Below, piece after piece: positions 53,726 through 64,000 of a stretch of DNA of 64,000 nucleotides (within the stretch, counting starts at the first letter, position 1; the number at the start of each line of letters is the position of its first letter). Both the position numbers and the translations under genes were made by a program. The stretch is from Rosellinia necatrix (taxonomy: Eukaryota > Ascomycota > Sordariomycetes > Xylariales > Xylariaceae): assembly GCA_021209875.1 (NCBI GenBank), contig JAGYVD010000002.1:372001-436000 (forward strand). Reading direction: 5' to 3'. The notes under the pieces are model-generated. The model was not told the DNA's origin. It was given only the letters and a program-made list of their open reading frames with translations, and searched no databases.

Positions 53726-55331
53726 CAAAAGAAAGTATCTCTTTCAATCAGTCTCACTATAAGATGTAACACCGAGGATGGTAAAAAGGTGGCTAGAGGT
53801 GGGAACGGCGGAAATGAAGAAGATAACGCATCTCGCGTAACGCCTCATGCGATGCAATCGCGGCCGGAATCAATGGTCACAACGCATCGAGGCAGACCAA
53901 GAAGCCTGGCCTCTAACTGTCCAACCTCTGCCTCATGGGTGCGACTCGCCGGCTGGTACAAGCGAGCGAGCGTGTTGCGCGCCCGGAACACCGAAAAAAA
54001 AAAAATGGCGCTGTCGCCAACCCTCCATTGTTGGGAGCGGTCGGTGAGCACCCAAAGCCACTTACAATTCAACCTCTGCCTGAGCGCCCAGTACGGCTTG
54101 CCGTCTATGGGTGCCATGAGCGTGTACCCGAGCACAACATCGATATCAAATGGAGTCCTCAAACGAGCCCCAATGTGGATTCTGATATTCCTTGCGTCCC
54201 GGCTGCCGGCCCTTTCCCTCAATAATTGCGAGAAGTGTGAAACTACGGGGTAAGATGCAATCCCGACACTATGGCGGACTCTCGAACTCTGCGGCAGTGT
54301 CTGAGATTCACGAGATCAGAGGGCTGACGGGGCATCCAGTTTTCGTACCTCTAGTAGGCGGACAGGATTGAAGCTAGATCCGAGGGGTTTCGTCAGTTTG
54401 AGAATCACGGAGTGAATAGATAGGCATGTTCTAGGCCGTAGGGAGGGTGTGGTGATTGTATTTAGGGCTCAATAGGGTTAACAATTGATTCCTGAACCCT
54501 TCAAGACCCAAGGGGGTCCCGAAGGTCCTTATATACACCCATTTCCAGTACTAGAACCACCCTAGGTGTCGGGTAGTAGCTAGCAGGGTCATTATTGGAC
54601 CTGACAGTTTTGGAGCGAGCGGCTGTAGCTGGGAAACATGATGACTCAAGGGTACACCAAAAGACCCAACAGTATCGAAACAGCACAAAGGATTGGCCTT
54701 CGCCTAGGAGAATGATCTTGCCTCCGAGTCTGTATTGGTTCCATCTTGTACAGTGAACAGTCCCCCGAATGGCTACAAGACTACAATCGTGTTGCGTAGC
54801 GTCCCCCAGCCGCCAAGACCTAGAAACACTTAGTGATGTTGAATCATTCATAGTACTTACCGCCCAAGAAACGGCCCGCGATACCGGTATCCACCCCGAC
54901 CCCGTTGATGGGAACTTCAACAACATTTTCGTCGTCGGAGAAGAGCACACACAGCATTGCTACGGCATTAACTGTGGCCGGAGGGATACATACAACGGCC
55001 CATTCACTATCTACATGACTGACCCTTCATCCACTACCTTGAAATGTATGGCTTAACCGCACCCCTGAGATGGGAGGGGAAGGGGGGGATGATAGAAGAT
55101 GAATCAGACTAATCTAGGCGCCACCAACACACCAACAATATTTCCAATTGTAGCTCTCACCAAGCCCATCACCATGCGTTCTCATCCATCCTAAGTCCCA
55201 TAACATTAACATATAAACATTAAACATATACTAGGATCAAATCTCCCATTGATATACAAGGCCCTGAGCAAGATCCACGCCTCGGCAGTTCATAACCCAC
55301 CACCCGTCACTCCTCACTCAGCCCCTCTCGA

Positions 55332-57121
55332 TCACGCCTCGAACCCGTAATCCAGGAAGCTGCTTACGGGCCACCCGTTCTGCACATTAAACTCGTCGAG
55401 GAACGTGGTGCCGTGCAGGACCTTGTACGCGACCATATCGCCACAGCCGACCGTAGTCTCGTCGTCGCAGCGCGTGCCCTCCCCCCCCGCCTCCCCCTCC
55501 TCGCCCGGCCCGTTCAGCAGCCCGGCGATGCGCATGGCGACGTCGCGGCCCTCGAACCAGGCGCCCTGGAGGAAGCCGAAGTACTGGGCGGAGGTGGCCT
55601 CGCCGGCGAACCAGAGGCGGCGGCCGACGTTGGCGCGCAGGTTCTGGTGGCGCTCGAGCGTCATGCCGACGGGCCAGTTGCTGTAGGAGCCGAACGCCCA
55701 GGGCTCCGTGCTCCAGCGCGGGTACGCGAACGCCGCGGGTTCCGGCACGTCCTTGTCCGGGAACATGGCCCGCAGCACCGCGAGCGCCTCCGCCTTGGTC
55801 ACCTCGTCCGCCTGCCCCTCGACCCGGTACGACTGCGGCCCCACCACCGTCGCGAAGATGATCCCGGACCCCTCGTGGAACCCCGGGCCGGACAGCGACT
55901 GCCACACCGGGTAGTACCCCCCGCGCGTTGTCGTCCGCGTACAGGAAGTACTGCGTCCCCTCGTCCCAGAACGTCTCGTTGAACTGGAAGAAGATCTTCG
56001 TGTACGTCCCCATCTGGAACTGCTCGATCGCCTCGCGCTTCCAGCGCGGCAGCTGCGGCTGGAAATCCACGATGTCGTTCTGCAGCACGCCGACGGAGAA
56101 GGTCACGATGGCGTCTGTAGTTTTTTTTTTTTTTTTCATGGGGGTTAGCGAACGCAGACCGGGAAAGAGTCAGACAGGGTGAATATATGTAGATAGATAG
56201 ATAAATGGAATAGTGTAACTTACGCTCAGCTTCGATGCAGCCGCCGTCCTCGAATGTCACGTTGACGCCCCGCGGCCCGTAGGCCACAGACGTGACCATC
56301 GTGTTCAACATCAGGCGCGGGTCGTTCTCGGTGAGGAACTCGTCCGCCTCGCCGATGATGAACGCGTTGAACCCGCGCTGGTCGATGACGAAGTTGTTCT
56401 CGTCGCTCCACTGGTAGAACGTCAGGTTGTACCCCGTCACGCCGTACAGGAAGCCCGACTGCTCCGGCGGGTAGGCCGTCTCCCAGTCCCAGTACCACCA
56501 CTCGACGGCCTGCGCGTGCATGTCCTTCCTGGGCTTCCATCCGGCGACGCTGAACGCCGCGCGCATGCTCGTGTCCTGCAGGTTGTCCGTCAGGACGCGG
56601 CCGGCGTCCTGCTCGGCGGTCGCGTACGCGGCGTCCATGTCGTCGAAGAGCGTGCCGAAGTCCGCCGCGCCGCGCTCGTCGTACGTCAGGATCGAGCTGT
56701 AGTTCGAGTACGTGTTGCGCAGGCCGTGCTTCTTCGCCAGCGTCCAGATCGGGTTCTCCGGCCCCCCCGGCGTCCCCAGCCCCTGCACCCAGTTCGCCCC
56801 GAGCTCGACCGTGTACGGCGTCCCGTGCTCGTCGTCGTCATCGCCGCCGTCCGGCTTCCGCCCAAACTCTGTGTGCTTCACACGCCCGCCCACGTAGTCG
56901 TTGCGGTCCACGATGATGAAGTCCGAGATGGACGCGTTGACCAGCGCCTGGGCCGCCGTTATGCCCGCTACCCCGGCGCCGAGGATCGCCACCTTCGTCT
57001 TGCGGCATGCCGCCTCCGCGCGCGGCGGCGCCTTGTCGTCGTTGACGGGCACGGCGGCCGCCTGGCACGCGCTGCCTAGGGCGCAGCATGCCGCGATGAC
57101 GCGTTGGATTGAGGTTCTCAT
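55332..57121 (-). pseudogene. Secreted flavin amine oxidase (polyamine oxidase-like) with apparent frameshift
   Basis: Exon 1 is 57121-56224 and exon 2 is 56114-55332 (intron 56223-56115). After a signal peptide (MRTSIQRVIAACCALGSACQA) come the FAD motif AILGAGVAGITAAQAL, the GGRV loop (VDRNDYVGGRVKH), the substrate-domain stretch FSVGVLQNDIVDFQPQLP and the C-terminal FAD contact LWFAGEATSAQYFGFLQGAW. At a run of six C (55917-55922 on the plus strand; six G in the coding strand) the family reading moves into another frame: before it YFLYADDNARG, after it YYPVWQSLSGPGF. One base in the run is in excess; no intron of usable size explains it. Corrected, it would be about 559 residues, normal for the family. 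It is either a sequencing error in a homopolymer or a recent mutation; everything else looks under selection. Confidence 0.82.
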
Positions 57122-57925
57122 TGTAGGCCGGGCTCTCGTCGTACGATGTGGACTTCTCGGCCGCGTCTATTGGCTCATGGATCGGGGGTCCTGGGCATCG
57201 ACAGGCGCGGGAAGCCCCCCGGATATATGTACGAGTAATTATATAACCCCCTGGTTCCATCGCTGAGTGATTAATTCCCCCACCCCCGGCCACCCCGGCC
57301 ACCCCGGCCCCGAGTTAATCTCAAAAACCGGGCACTTCCGAATCGGCCAAGACGCTAGATGCATACTTAGACCACCGTCGTTCGTGCGTACCTGAACTAG
57401 TCAGGGCATGATCGTCAACCTTTAAACCAGATGCGATCGCGAGATGGGCGACTTGAGCTGATGAGTTGGAGGCAGCGGGATTGGGTTGAAGTGATTCAAC
57501 GCCATCAAAGCAATTGTAGCAAACTAGAACCTAGAGTGGAAGTAGGGATACAAAGCTATTGCATCGCAGATCCATCAATACAATTGTAGGGGATCCCGGG
57601 ATTTGCTGCCTCGGTTCGGCATGGACCGAGTTGTGTACTCCGAGCCAATAATGTCTACATGGTGGTGTCGAATGACAGCGCAAGAGATTGGCCCGTGGCG
57701 CTTCAGTCGAATTGCGGGGTGTTGTCTTGAACCCCACCTAAAATCCCATCATTTCTCACTGTATTCTATGATATGGAATAATGGTGCCTTTAAATCATTC
57801 CATTGGCGGACCAAACTCCGGAAGGGACCAGAAGGAAAAGAGGCTAATTGAACCATCTAGAACTAAAGAGTTGCAAGAGCAAATACCTTTCTAAAAAGGA
57901 AAAAAATGGGTAGAAAAAATATGCT
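57122..57925. other. Intergenic region
   Basis: The promoter side of the amine oxidase gene and unassigned sequence up to the tRNA. A short CCCCGGCCACC duplication lies at 57282-57310. No gene is seen. Confidence 0.6.
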
Positions 57926-58023
57926 TGACAAGAGTGGGACTTGAACCCACGCGGATTGCTCCATGAGGAAACTGTGCTAAGGTGACCTTAACCTCACGCC
58001 ATAACCAACTCGGCCATCTTGCC
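57926..58023 (-). tRNA. tRNA-Leu (anticodon AAG) with intron
   Basis: Read on the minus strand, the 7-bp acceptor stem GGCAAGA/TCTTGTC closes with discriminator A. The D arm is GCCGAGTTGGTTATGGC, and the T arm GTGGG-TTCAAGT-CCCAC carries the B-box GGTTCAAGTCC. The anticodon stem TGAGG/CCTCA encloses TT-AAG-G, then about 16 nt of extra sequence at the position after base 37, then T. This is the usual place for a nuclear tRNA intron. A long variable arm (TGGAGCAATCC-type) fits a leucine tRNA. CCA is not encoded. Confidence 0.95.
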
Positions 58024-58675
58024 ATGTGTTGATTCGCTGCCGGTAAAAGTGTGTCAATACCATGGCAATCTTGCAGGGGCTACATTCACATGTTCATTGG
58101 CCTGAAATCGCACCCCGGTCGCTTGAATGCAGTATTTTGTTTTACCCGGCCGGGACTCGCAAGTGAAGCCTATCCGGTGACGGGAGGAAATCTAGTACCT
58201 TTACCGACAGCCTTCTGGTTCCTTAAACATGGGTTTCCATCCCATTTCGTACTGAAGGTCATCAAAGCCAAGTCTAACTAATTGGTCAAGGCGATTGGTT
58301 CATTCCAGGTTCTTACGTGTAGGTATATATATTGCTGGTTTTCGGTATAGGTGCTGATTCACGTGTTAATCAAGAGGCACACAATATTCTTTGTATCAGG
58401 TATGAACTGTAGCACGCTGTATTAAGTGTGCTGTACTTCACATTTCATGGTCACAGTAGTGTAACCGTGACATGGTAGCTGACAAAAGCCAGTTGGAGGA
58501 TGATATCATCGGTGACTATACATTTGGGAAGCCAGCGATAGGACACTCGGACACGGAGGTGGTATTGTCACAAATGCGAATTCAAGTTCGCCGTCAATTG
58601 ATCACCCCTTTTTAAGACGCCGTGCCCTATGCTACCTAGACCATAGTAATTCCCTAGTGCTTAAATCACACATAT
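58024..58675. other. Intergenic region tRNA-Leu / ribosomal protein gene
   Basis: No gene is seen. It contains the 3' flank of the eS19 gene. Confidence 0.6.
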
Positions 58676-59970
58676 TTACTCGTCATCCTCATCCTCTTCC
58701 TCCTCAGCCTCAGCGCAAGTCTGGGCAATACCTAGTGAGAGTTAGTAACGCCGGGTTCGTCCATGAGGGGTGCGTTATAGCTTGTCTTACGGTCAAGATC
58801 ACGTTGTCCTGGCCACTTATTAGTACTGGGGGTATTATGAAGGGAGGAAAGAGGACTTACCAGACTGGGTAATGCGACGACCACCCTTCTCCTCGTCCTG
58901 CTCTACGACTCCGATCTTCTCAAGAGCTTGGAGCACCTTGCGGTCGACGGAGCCAGAGGCGTCAACGTGGTGGCTGGGTCGAACGCCACGGTTCTTGCTG
59001 GTACCGTGTGTCTTGCGCAGGCGGCCACTTTGTTACCAAGTTAGATTTGTCGCGTCGTGAAGGGTTTTGGGGCGTCTGGCCCATAACCAATGATTAATTA
59101 CTTACACGCCAACGGTTTTTCTCATGTAAACACTATTGGCTGTTAGCTGCTGTATAGAATGACTTGCAACAGAGGGATAACATACTGACGAGCCACTGCG
59201 GCGGCGCGGATGTAGAACCAATCCTCGGACTGGTTGGAGTCAGCCACCAATCGCAACCGCAAGAGAGTCGAAGGTGGGCGATAGGAGATCGACGGGATGC
59301 TAAATGGGTGGAATATTGGCTATAGACTGACCTGAGGGGGACTAATAGATATCACGAATTAGCATTCTCTCGTCATCAAAATATTTAGTCGCTATTTGCC
59401 TGCAACATTTAACCGTGGGATTGGGGAATGAAAACGAAAGGGGCGAGAGCTTACAGTTCACGGGAGACACCAGTCTTTACTGTGTCAACCCAGCCTGGGA
59501 TGTATTAGATGCGAGATCGATGGCGGAGGCACTGGCTGGAAGTAATTACCGGGAACAGGGAGCTTGCCCTGACGCTTCAAGACTGGACTCCAATGTCAGC
59601 GCTACGGCTTCCTCTCCCATATTTTCTGTTTGGACAGGGTTTTTGGACAGGGTCGCCCGAGCAGGACCGGCCGAGTAGAACAGGCCGAGTCAATACGTAC
59701 ACTGCGAGTAGGTCTCGATGAACTTGTGCTTTTACACCAGAATCGTCAGCAATAAATCCGTCAACGGAAATCTTTCGATTCCCTCGCGCCTGCTCCCAAC
59801 GATGTATACGATTTCGATCTTGTGTTGCGGTCGGCAGATGGCAACGTCGATAATGTAGTTCTCGTGTGGTTGGCGGGCGCGAGCTCGTCTCAAGATGCGG
59901 CCATGGCGACGATGGCGTGGGAGGTAGGCCTTACAGCATCGACATCGCGAACGGAGATTCCACCACCCAT
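58676..59970 (-). CDS. RPS19: 40S ribosomal protein eS19 (Rps19)
   Basis: A component of the small ribosomal subunit needed for 18S rRNA maturation. Ten exons: 59970-59935, 59728-59701, 59582-59550, 59494-59455, 59341-59332 (10 nt), 59229-59186, 59132-59106, 59027-58861, 58808-58791 (18 nt) and 58731-58676, giving 152 residues (yeast 144). Every junction keeps frame and the conserved order is complete: GGISVRDVDAHKFIETYSQF, LKRQGKLPVPGWVDTVKTG, ELPPQSEDWFYIRAAAVARH, VYMRKTVGVGRLRKTHGTSK, NRGVRPSHHVDASGSVDRK, VLQALEKIGVVEQDEEKGGR, RITQSGQRDLDRIAQTC, with an acidic end. The 10-nt exon supplies the Pro-Pro-Gln. Such intron density is typical of ribosomal protein genes in filamentous fungi, but micro-exons are easily missed by gene finders. 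Confidence 0.96.
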
Positions 59971-60877
59971 TGTTGCGGTTGTGTTGTTTTGGTATGGGGT
60001 TACGGCCGGGCTAGAAGGGGCTGAAGAATTGTCGGTTGGTCGGTCGTTCGTTGGGCGTCTCGTCGTGTCGTGATGCGAAGAAGTCGAAGCGGCGCCCAGA
60101 ATTTTCTGATTTGGTTGGTGCTTTCGTGGCCAAGCCAAGGTGGGGGGAAGACCTTATCTGTGGAAATCTTGGCAATTGTAGGGCTCGCTTATCTCACCTC
60201 TGATAAGATTCATGGGGACCGACACAGATACCTAAGTAGGTCCCTTACCTACCTAGGTACCTACCTAGGTACCTACCTACCTAGGTAGTCAGGTACTATG
60301 TGGCTTGGGGGTAACTCACCCGCCACATATATGTGACTAATGGTCGCACAGGCATATATGATGTAGCTATTCTTTGCAGCTGCAGCTTGTCTCGGCATGC
60401 AGGTACTTAGGTAGGTACTTGGGTGATGCCCGTTGGCAGTCTTGGCAATTGTAGGTGAGGAAGGCAACAATTACTGCATCCCATCGCATCTACAACATCG
60501 CTATTCAATCGCTACGCAATCTAACTCTGGGGAGCATTTAAACATATCTAACACACTAGGTAACCTACTACGCAGGCTAGCTTTTCGTCAATACTGCATC
60601 CAATTGTTGGCATGATCGAAACATGCCTAGCCACGCATCCGACTCTCTCCCAAAACATGCCACATTAGATCTGTCATTGCACACAGAAGATCGATATTCC
60701 TTTGCTCGTCATTGTGTCTCGGGCCAGGCTACTGGCTCCTTCGATCTCAAAATACGAGATAAGAGCCTTACGGCGAGTGGATTGACGCTTTTCAATTTTT
60801 TATTATTTTATCTGATTCTATTTTTACTTGGTACCCAATGCTATCTTCAGCGCACTATGTTGGGGCTTTGTTAAACC
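59971..60877. other. Intergenic region with TACCTAGGTA palindrome cluster
   Basis: The promoter side of the eS19 gene and the 3' flank of the second UstYa gene. A tight cluster of TACCTAGGTACC-type palindromes lies at 60232-60292 and further words at 60398-60420. No gene is seen. Confidence 0.6.
60232..60292. repeat. Cluster of overlapping TACCTAGGTA palindromes
   Basis: CCTAAGTAGG, then ACCTACCTAGGTACC repeated with small variation, ending CCTAGGTAGTCAGGTAC. The units are self-complementary, so the whole stretch could fold into a hairpin or several alternatives. Confidence 0.85.
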
Positions 60878-61847
60878 TCAAACCCAGACCTCATCATTCG
60901 CTCTACTCTCGTTAAGATACGCCAGTATCTGGTCATAGTCTTTGCAGACATGCTTAGCATCCCATCCGTCACTGCCGTCGAACCCCTCAGGAAACGTTGT
61001 CTGCTCGCCTTCGAGTGCAACGTCACCACAACACATGATCCCTTGCCGTATATAATCAAAGCAGTGCGTGAGATGCCACGGCGTCTCTTCCGGTACTCTG
61101 CTTGTATCGGACGTGAGTGCAGAATATGCTTCCGCAATAGCGTGCTATCATCCGGCTCAGTCCTTTAGTCTTCACGAGATTGGTGACATCAGCTGCAGTG
61201 AAGACTTACTAGACAGTGTAATTGATGTGTCATGGAAGTCGTTACCACAAATTGGCCGTCGAAACCCGTGAGTTGTGTCGGTAGGTTATTATACTTCTCT
61301 GGGTCCTTTACTTCCAGGTATCCAAGCCCCTCTGATCTATACGTTAGCGTGGAAGATAAATCCCGAACGAGTCGCAGCTCTCTACATACTTGGTAGAATG
61401 CCGAGCCATCTTTGCTTTGTATCTTCGGAAAAGAACTCGGATGTGTTTTCCGGCACAAACCCCGGATCAGGCGAGAACTTGCGGATTTGTTGCGAGACTG
61501 CGAAGCCCTGTGAATTAGCATCTCTTAAGGATATGTCACCGGGCGCGGTAGGTCTCACAGAATGGTGCAAATCCGGTTATATCGCCGTTTCCTTCTAAAG
61601 AATCACGATCACACCGCGGCGTCCAGCTCCTTTCGAATACGAGAGCTACGATTACCAAGAGAAGGAAGGTATCAATCAGCCATCGGTGTCCCTCCAATAC
61701 AACGAGAAACCCGGCTTTCTTCGGCTCTGGCGGGGTCCGCAGATAGTCCCTCTCGTTCAATAAGTCGTCTCCCTCGCTGCCTGAGTCATCGTCGTCTTCG
61801 ACGTGAATAATATGGGAATGGTCGGTGTTGTTGTCGCGCTTCATCAT
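60878..61847 (-). CDS. Second UstYa-family (DUF3328) oxidase
   Basis: Exons: 61847-61559, 61497-61390, 61331-61210 and 61144-60878 (phases 1, 1, 0), giving 261 residues. An acidic cytosolic N-terminus (HVEDDDDSGSEGDD) is followed by one transmembrane helix (WLIDTFLLLVIVALVF). The family core is intact: FSPDPGFVPENTSEFFSEDT, KQRWLGILPKGLGYLEVKDP, then QFVVTTSMTHQLHCLHAI with HQLHC at 168-172, and PWHLTHCFDYIRQGIMCCGD with HLTHC at 197-201. The conserved Trp and acidic residues of the C-terminal WDAKHVCKDYDQIL are present. Two ATGs are adjacent (61847 and 61844). It differs clearly from the copy at 31.2 kb and belongs to the common PENTSEFFSE branch. No precursor-like repeat gene lies beside it here, so its partner may be the 29.4-kb precursor or a gene beyond the right edge. 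Confidence 0.93.
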
Positions 61848-64000
61848 TTCAGGTTGAAATATGCCTACTCTAATCCGGAGAGCACGCAAAATCTACTCTA
61901 TTTTCCTCTTTATTTTTCGTCTTTTCCCTTTCATTCAAGAAAGACGCTTTTTGAGACCTAAAACGTTCATGTTTGGTGTTATACGATGCTCGAACGTCAG
62001 ATTCAGGGGCTGTCCAAGTGCCTCAGATCTTCCCTCCCCACATACTTGCGACGTTTATTGTCGCGCAAACAACCATATCAAAGAAAGCCATGTAGTTAGG
62101 TGGCGCTGGATATGATAGATAGGCGAAATGAATCCGGCGACTCAAAGTACATACCGTTCAAAGTCGTCGACAAAAACTAGCACACGGAGAGCTGCCACTA
62201 GGTTTGTCTGCTCCTCTCGAATTACGAAATCGGACCAAATATCAGGCGCGCGCCTGTTGGCGAGTTTCCGAAAAGGGAGTGTTCATGCGATCCGAGTGCA
62301 TGCTTATCGAAGCAATTTAAAGGCACCCATAAACTAGACCGTACCTTGACTACTTGGACGGACCAAGCCGGATCTCACTGGGGACCCAAGGCTCAGAAAG
62401 CGGGATCCCGAGGGCGAGGCACAGACTTGCTTACGGTGCGCGTGCCAACAAGCACTTTAGGCAATCATCACGTAGGTTGGCCGACATTCTCCTCAAGATG
62501 CATGTTCCCCTCATCCTTCATTTCCGCAACGGCTCTTCTCTTTCCTTCGAGGCCAACTCCCGAATGGTTATCGGCTCGCCTGGACGAACCAGCAAGGTCG
62601 GAAGAGTTGGATGAAGACGTGCGAACAAGTCCCACGCCGCGATGAGACGTCGGCTATTAATATAAACGAGAATGGCTCCTATCGCCATTGTTCTCGTCCC
62701 TTCTTTACATAGATCCCACGTCGCATATATTGATTTCGTCAACGTAATCTAGCCTATGGATCACGGGAGAGAGGAACACGGGAACAAATGTACAACCCAC
62801 GACCCCACGGACCGCCAAGATTTAGTCCCGGGCAAGCGACTCACTCGGGCAATCTTGGCAGGCCATGCGAGGGATGCGAGGGGTATTGAATTGTCACATT
62901 GACCACCTCTACGAGGAAGGCGGATACCAACGTCTTCTGGAAACCTCTGGGGCTATATTGCACAATCATGTCGCCATCTAAAGACAACACAATGCCAAGA
63001 GATGGGCAGCCGAGTTTCCTTTATAGGTGAACTTCCCGAGCCTCCTGCTCGACTCTACAATATTGGGTCTGCAAAGACAGACATACGTGCGTATCTCTGT
63101 TATCGTCCGCCGCGGTCGCATCTGCCCATACACACACACACACACGCGCGAGAGAGACGCGCTGTATGCTGCATGCGTATGTGTCTCGGCACTTTTTAGA
63201 CGCCGCGATGATTGCTTGTCACGGCATGGCCGAGCCGGCGTCAACCATTCAGCCCTATTTCTTGGTACCACGGAGCCTCCGTGTTAAGGCGGGCTTCCTC
63301 AAGACATAGCATAGCACCTGGGCATCTATTTCTAACCGGCCGTTGCACGGCAAGAACCCCGTGTAAGGCAGAAGACCACGCTAGGCAGACATTGGGCTGT
63401 GATTATTATCACGCGAGCTGCGAATGGCTGTGTCTCCTTCTTTAAAGGTACATGCATAAAGTGTTCATACTACGTAGATGCTTGCCGGGCGCCGGCTTCT
63501 CCACCAGCCTTGGCATTACCCTTGCGAGGCTCGCCGGCAATTCATGAGTTGGGGCTCGTGGGGATACGAGTGTAACTTCTCTATCGCCCCGGAATATACG
63601 ACGGATTGGGCAGCTCGACGATCTGACGGCCCAGAGCATCCCTTGAAAATACCGTTATAATGAGTGTTCGCCTCCCATTCCGCAAATCAGGACGCAGCGA
63701 ACAAAGGGGCGCAGTGGGTGCCAAGATCGGGCCAAGACCACCATGTAGATCAATTGCCGAGTATGATACTGTATAAAGCTTGTCAGGATATTGACCTACC
63801 ATTTTGGTGTAAGGTAGATAAGACCGATATTAGTGTATGATGCCTCTCGGTCGTGTCAAGCGGCCAAGAACTGCAATATGTTGCGGCATACCGAGGAGAG
63901 GGTCAGAGCCTAAGCCAAGACATGCAGCTGCGTTATGACGGTACCCGGAAGCGACCGCTCTTTTCCGTCGTAGGATAGCTAGCTACATGGCGGATGTGCT
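61848..64000. other. Right-end region without a supported gene
   Basis: I find no gene I can support. The minus frame 62742-62518 (LIAAWDLFARLHPTLPTLL, then RELASKE) reads like protein but has no start context, domain or splice-linked extension and may be a remnant. A CA dinucleotide run lies at 63129-63146. The region holds the upstream sequence of the second UstYa gene. Confidence 0.5.

Larger units (their letters stand above)
51682..55331. other. Gene-poor intergenic region, 3.6 kb
   Basis: Lower GC than the flanking genes and no gene I can support. It holds the 10-bp repeat next to the CorA-like gene, a cluster of TACCTAGGTA-type words (52155-52345), a 23-bp minisatellite (53628-53725) and undecided open frames: 53845-54222 minus (125 codons, an even hydrophobic pattern but no domain) and 54769-55056 plus (95 codons). 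The latter two could be remnants or small lineage-specific genes. Confidence 0.5.

Noticed and set aside
53845..54222. 125-codon open frame (minus) with a protein-like hydrophobic pattern
   Set aside because: Includes an A-run-encoded Phe stretch, no domain recognised and no supporting exons; kept only as a possible remnant.
54769..55056. 95-codon open frame (plus) with several Cys and GPFTIYMTDPS
   Set aside because: Could be a small secreted protein exon, but I found no signal peptide or upstream exon.
62518..62742. Minus-strand frame resembling protein (LFARLHPTLPTLL)
   Set aside because: Short, ends in all frames nearby, no family recognised; probably a remnant or chance.
1..64000. CRISPR arrays, bacterial operons, insertion sequences or viral genes
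   Set aside because: No regularly spaced direct repeats with unique spacers and no transposase or viral protein motifs; the window is eukaryotic nuclear DNA throughout.

Overview
This window is nuclear DNA from a filamentous ascomycete (Pezizomycotina, most likely a Sordariomycete). The genes have short GT-AG introns of about 50-150 bp, the tRNA-Leu gene carries an intron, and gene families largely confined to such fungi are present (UstYa/DUF3328, S53 sedolisin, NmrA, DUF1772, arrestin). Codon usage is GC-rich, and intergenic DNA is dotted with TACCTAGGTA-type palindromes. Exon models were built by hand from splice signals and reading frame; boundaries are expected to hold to within 1-2 bases unless marked uncertain.

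Layout. An alpha-arrestin gene runs off the left edge (1-2350, minus), followed by about 7.3 kb with no recognisable gene. Next come a secreted tripeptidyl peptidase (9.7-11.7 kb) and a block of five oxidative or tailoring genes (12.1-22.0 kb): FAD monooxygenase, P450, DUF1772/anthrone-oxygenase-like, SnoaL-like and NmrA-like. A secreted double beta-trefoil protein with a Ser/Thr-rich linker follows (22.5-24.3 kb).

The most interesting part is 27.0-32.5 kb. A secreted M14 carboxypeptidase converges on a 186-residue secreted precursor made of Kex2-bounded repeats, five of which carry the core DAI(T/V)FRYP. This is divergent from a UstYa-family (DUF3328) membrane oxidase with both HxxHC motifs. 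The arrangement matches the logic of a fungal dikaritin-type RiPP pathway (ustiloxin, phomopsin, asperipin, epichloecyclin), with a core sequence I do not recognise from a characterised product. A 2-hydroxyacid dehydrogenase and an FAD-dependent fumarate-reductase/ketosteroid-dehydrogenase-type protein follow (33.2-37.5 kb) and may or may not belong to it. A second, complete UstYa-family gene lies at 60.9-61.8 kb.

From 38 kb the content is largely housekeeping: prephenate dehydrogenase (TYR1), an RCC1/ATS1-type protein, the checkpoint clamp subunit RAD9, an F-box/LRR protein, a vacuolar-type alkaline phosphatase, a CorA-like transporter, a secreted flavin amine oxidase with an apparent frameshift, an intron-containing tRNA-Leu(AAG), and ribosomal protein eS19 in ten exons. 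The last 2 kb contains no gene I can support.

Possible joint action: the precursor would enter the secretory pathway, be cut at KR/RR, be trimmed by exopeptidases (the adjacent carboxypeptidase is the obvious candidate) and have aromatic side chains cross-linked or oxidised by the UstYa protein. Only the repeat structure, the motifs and the adjacency are seen directly; the pathway is inferred.
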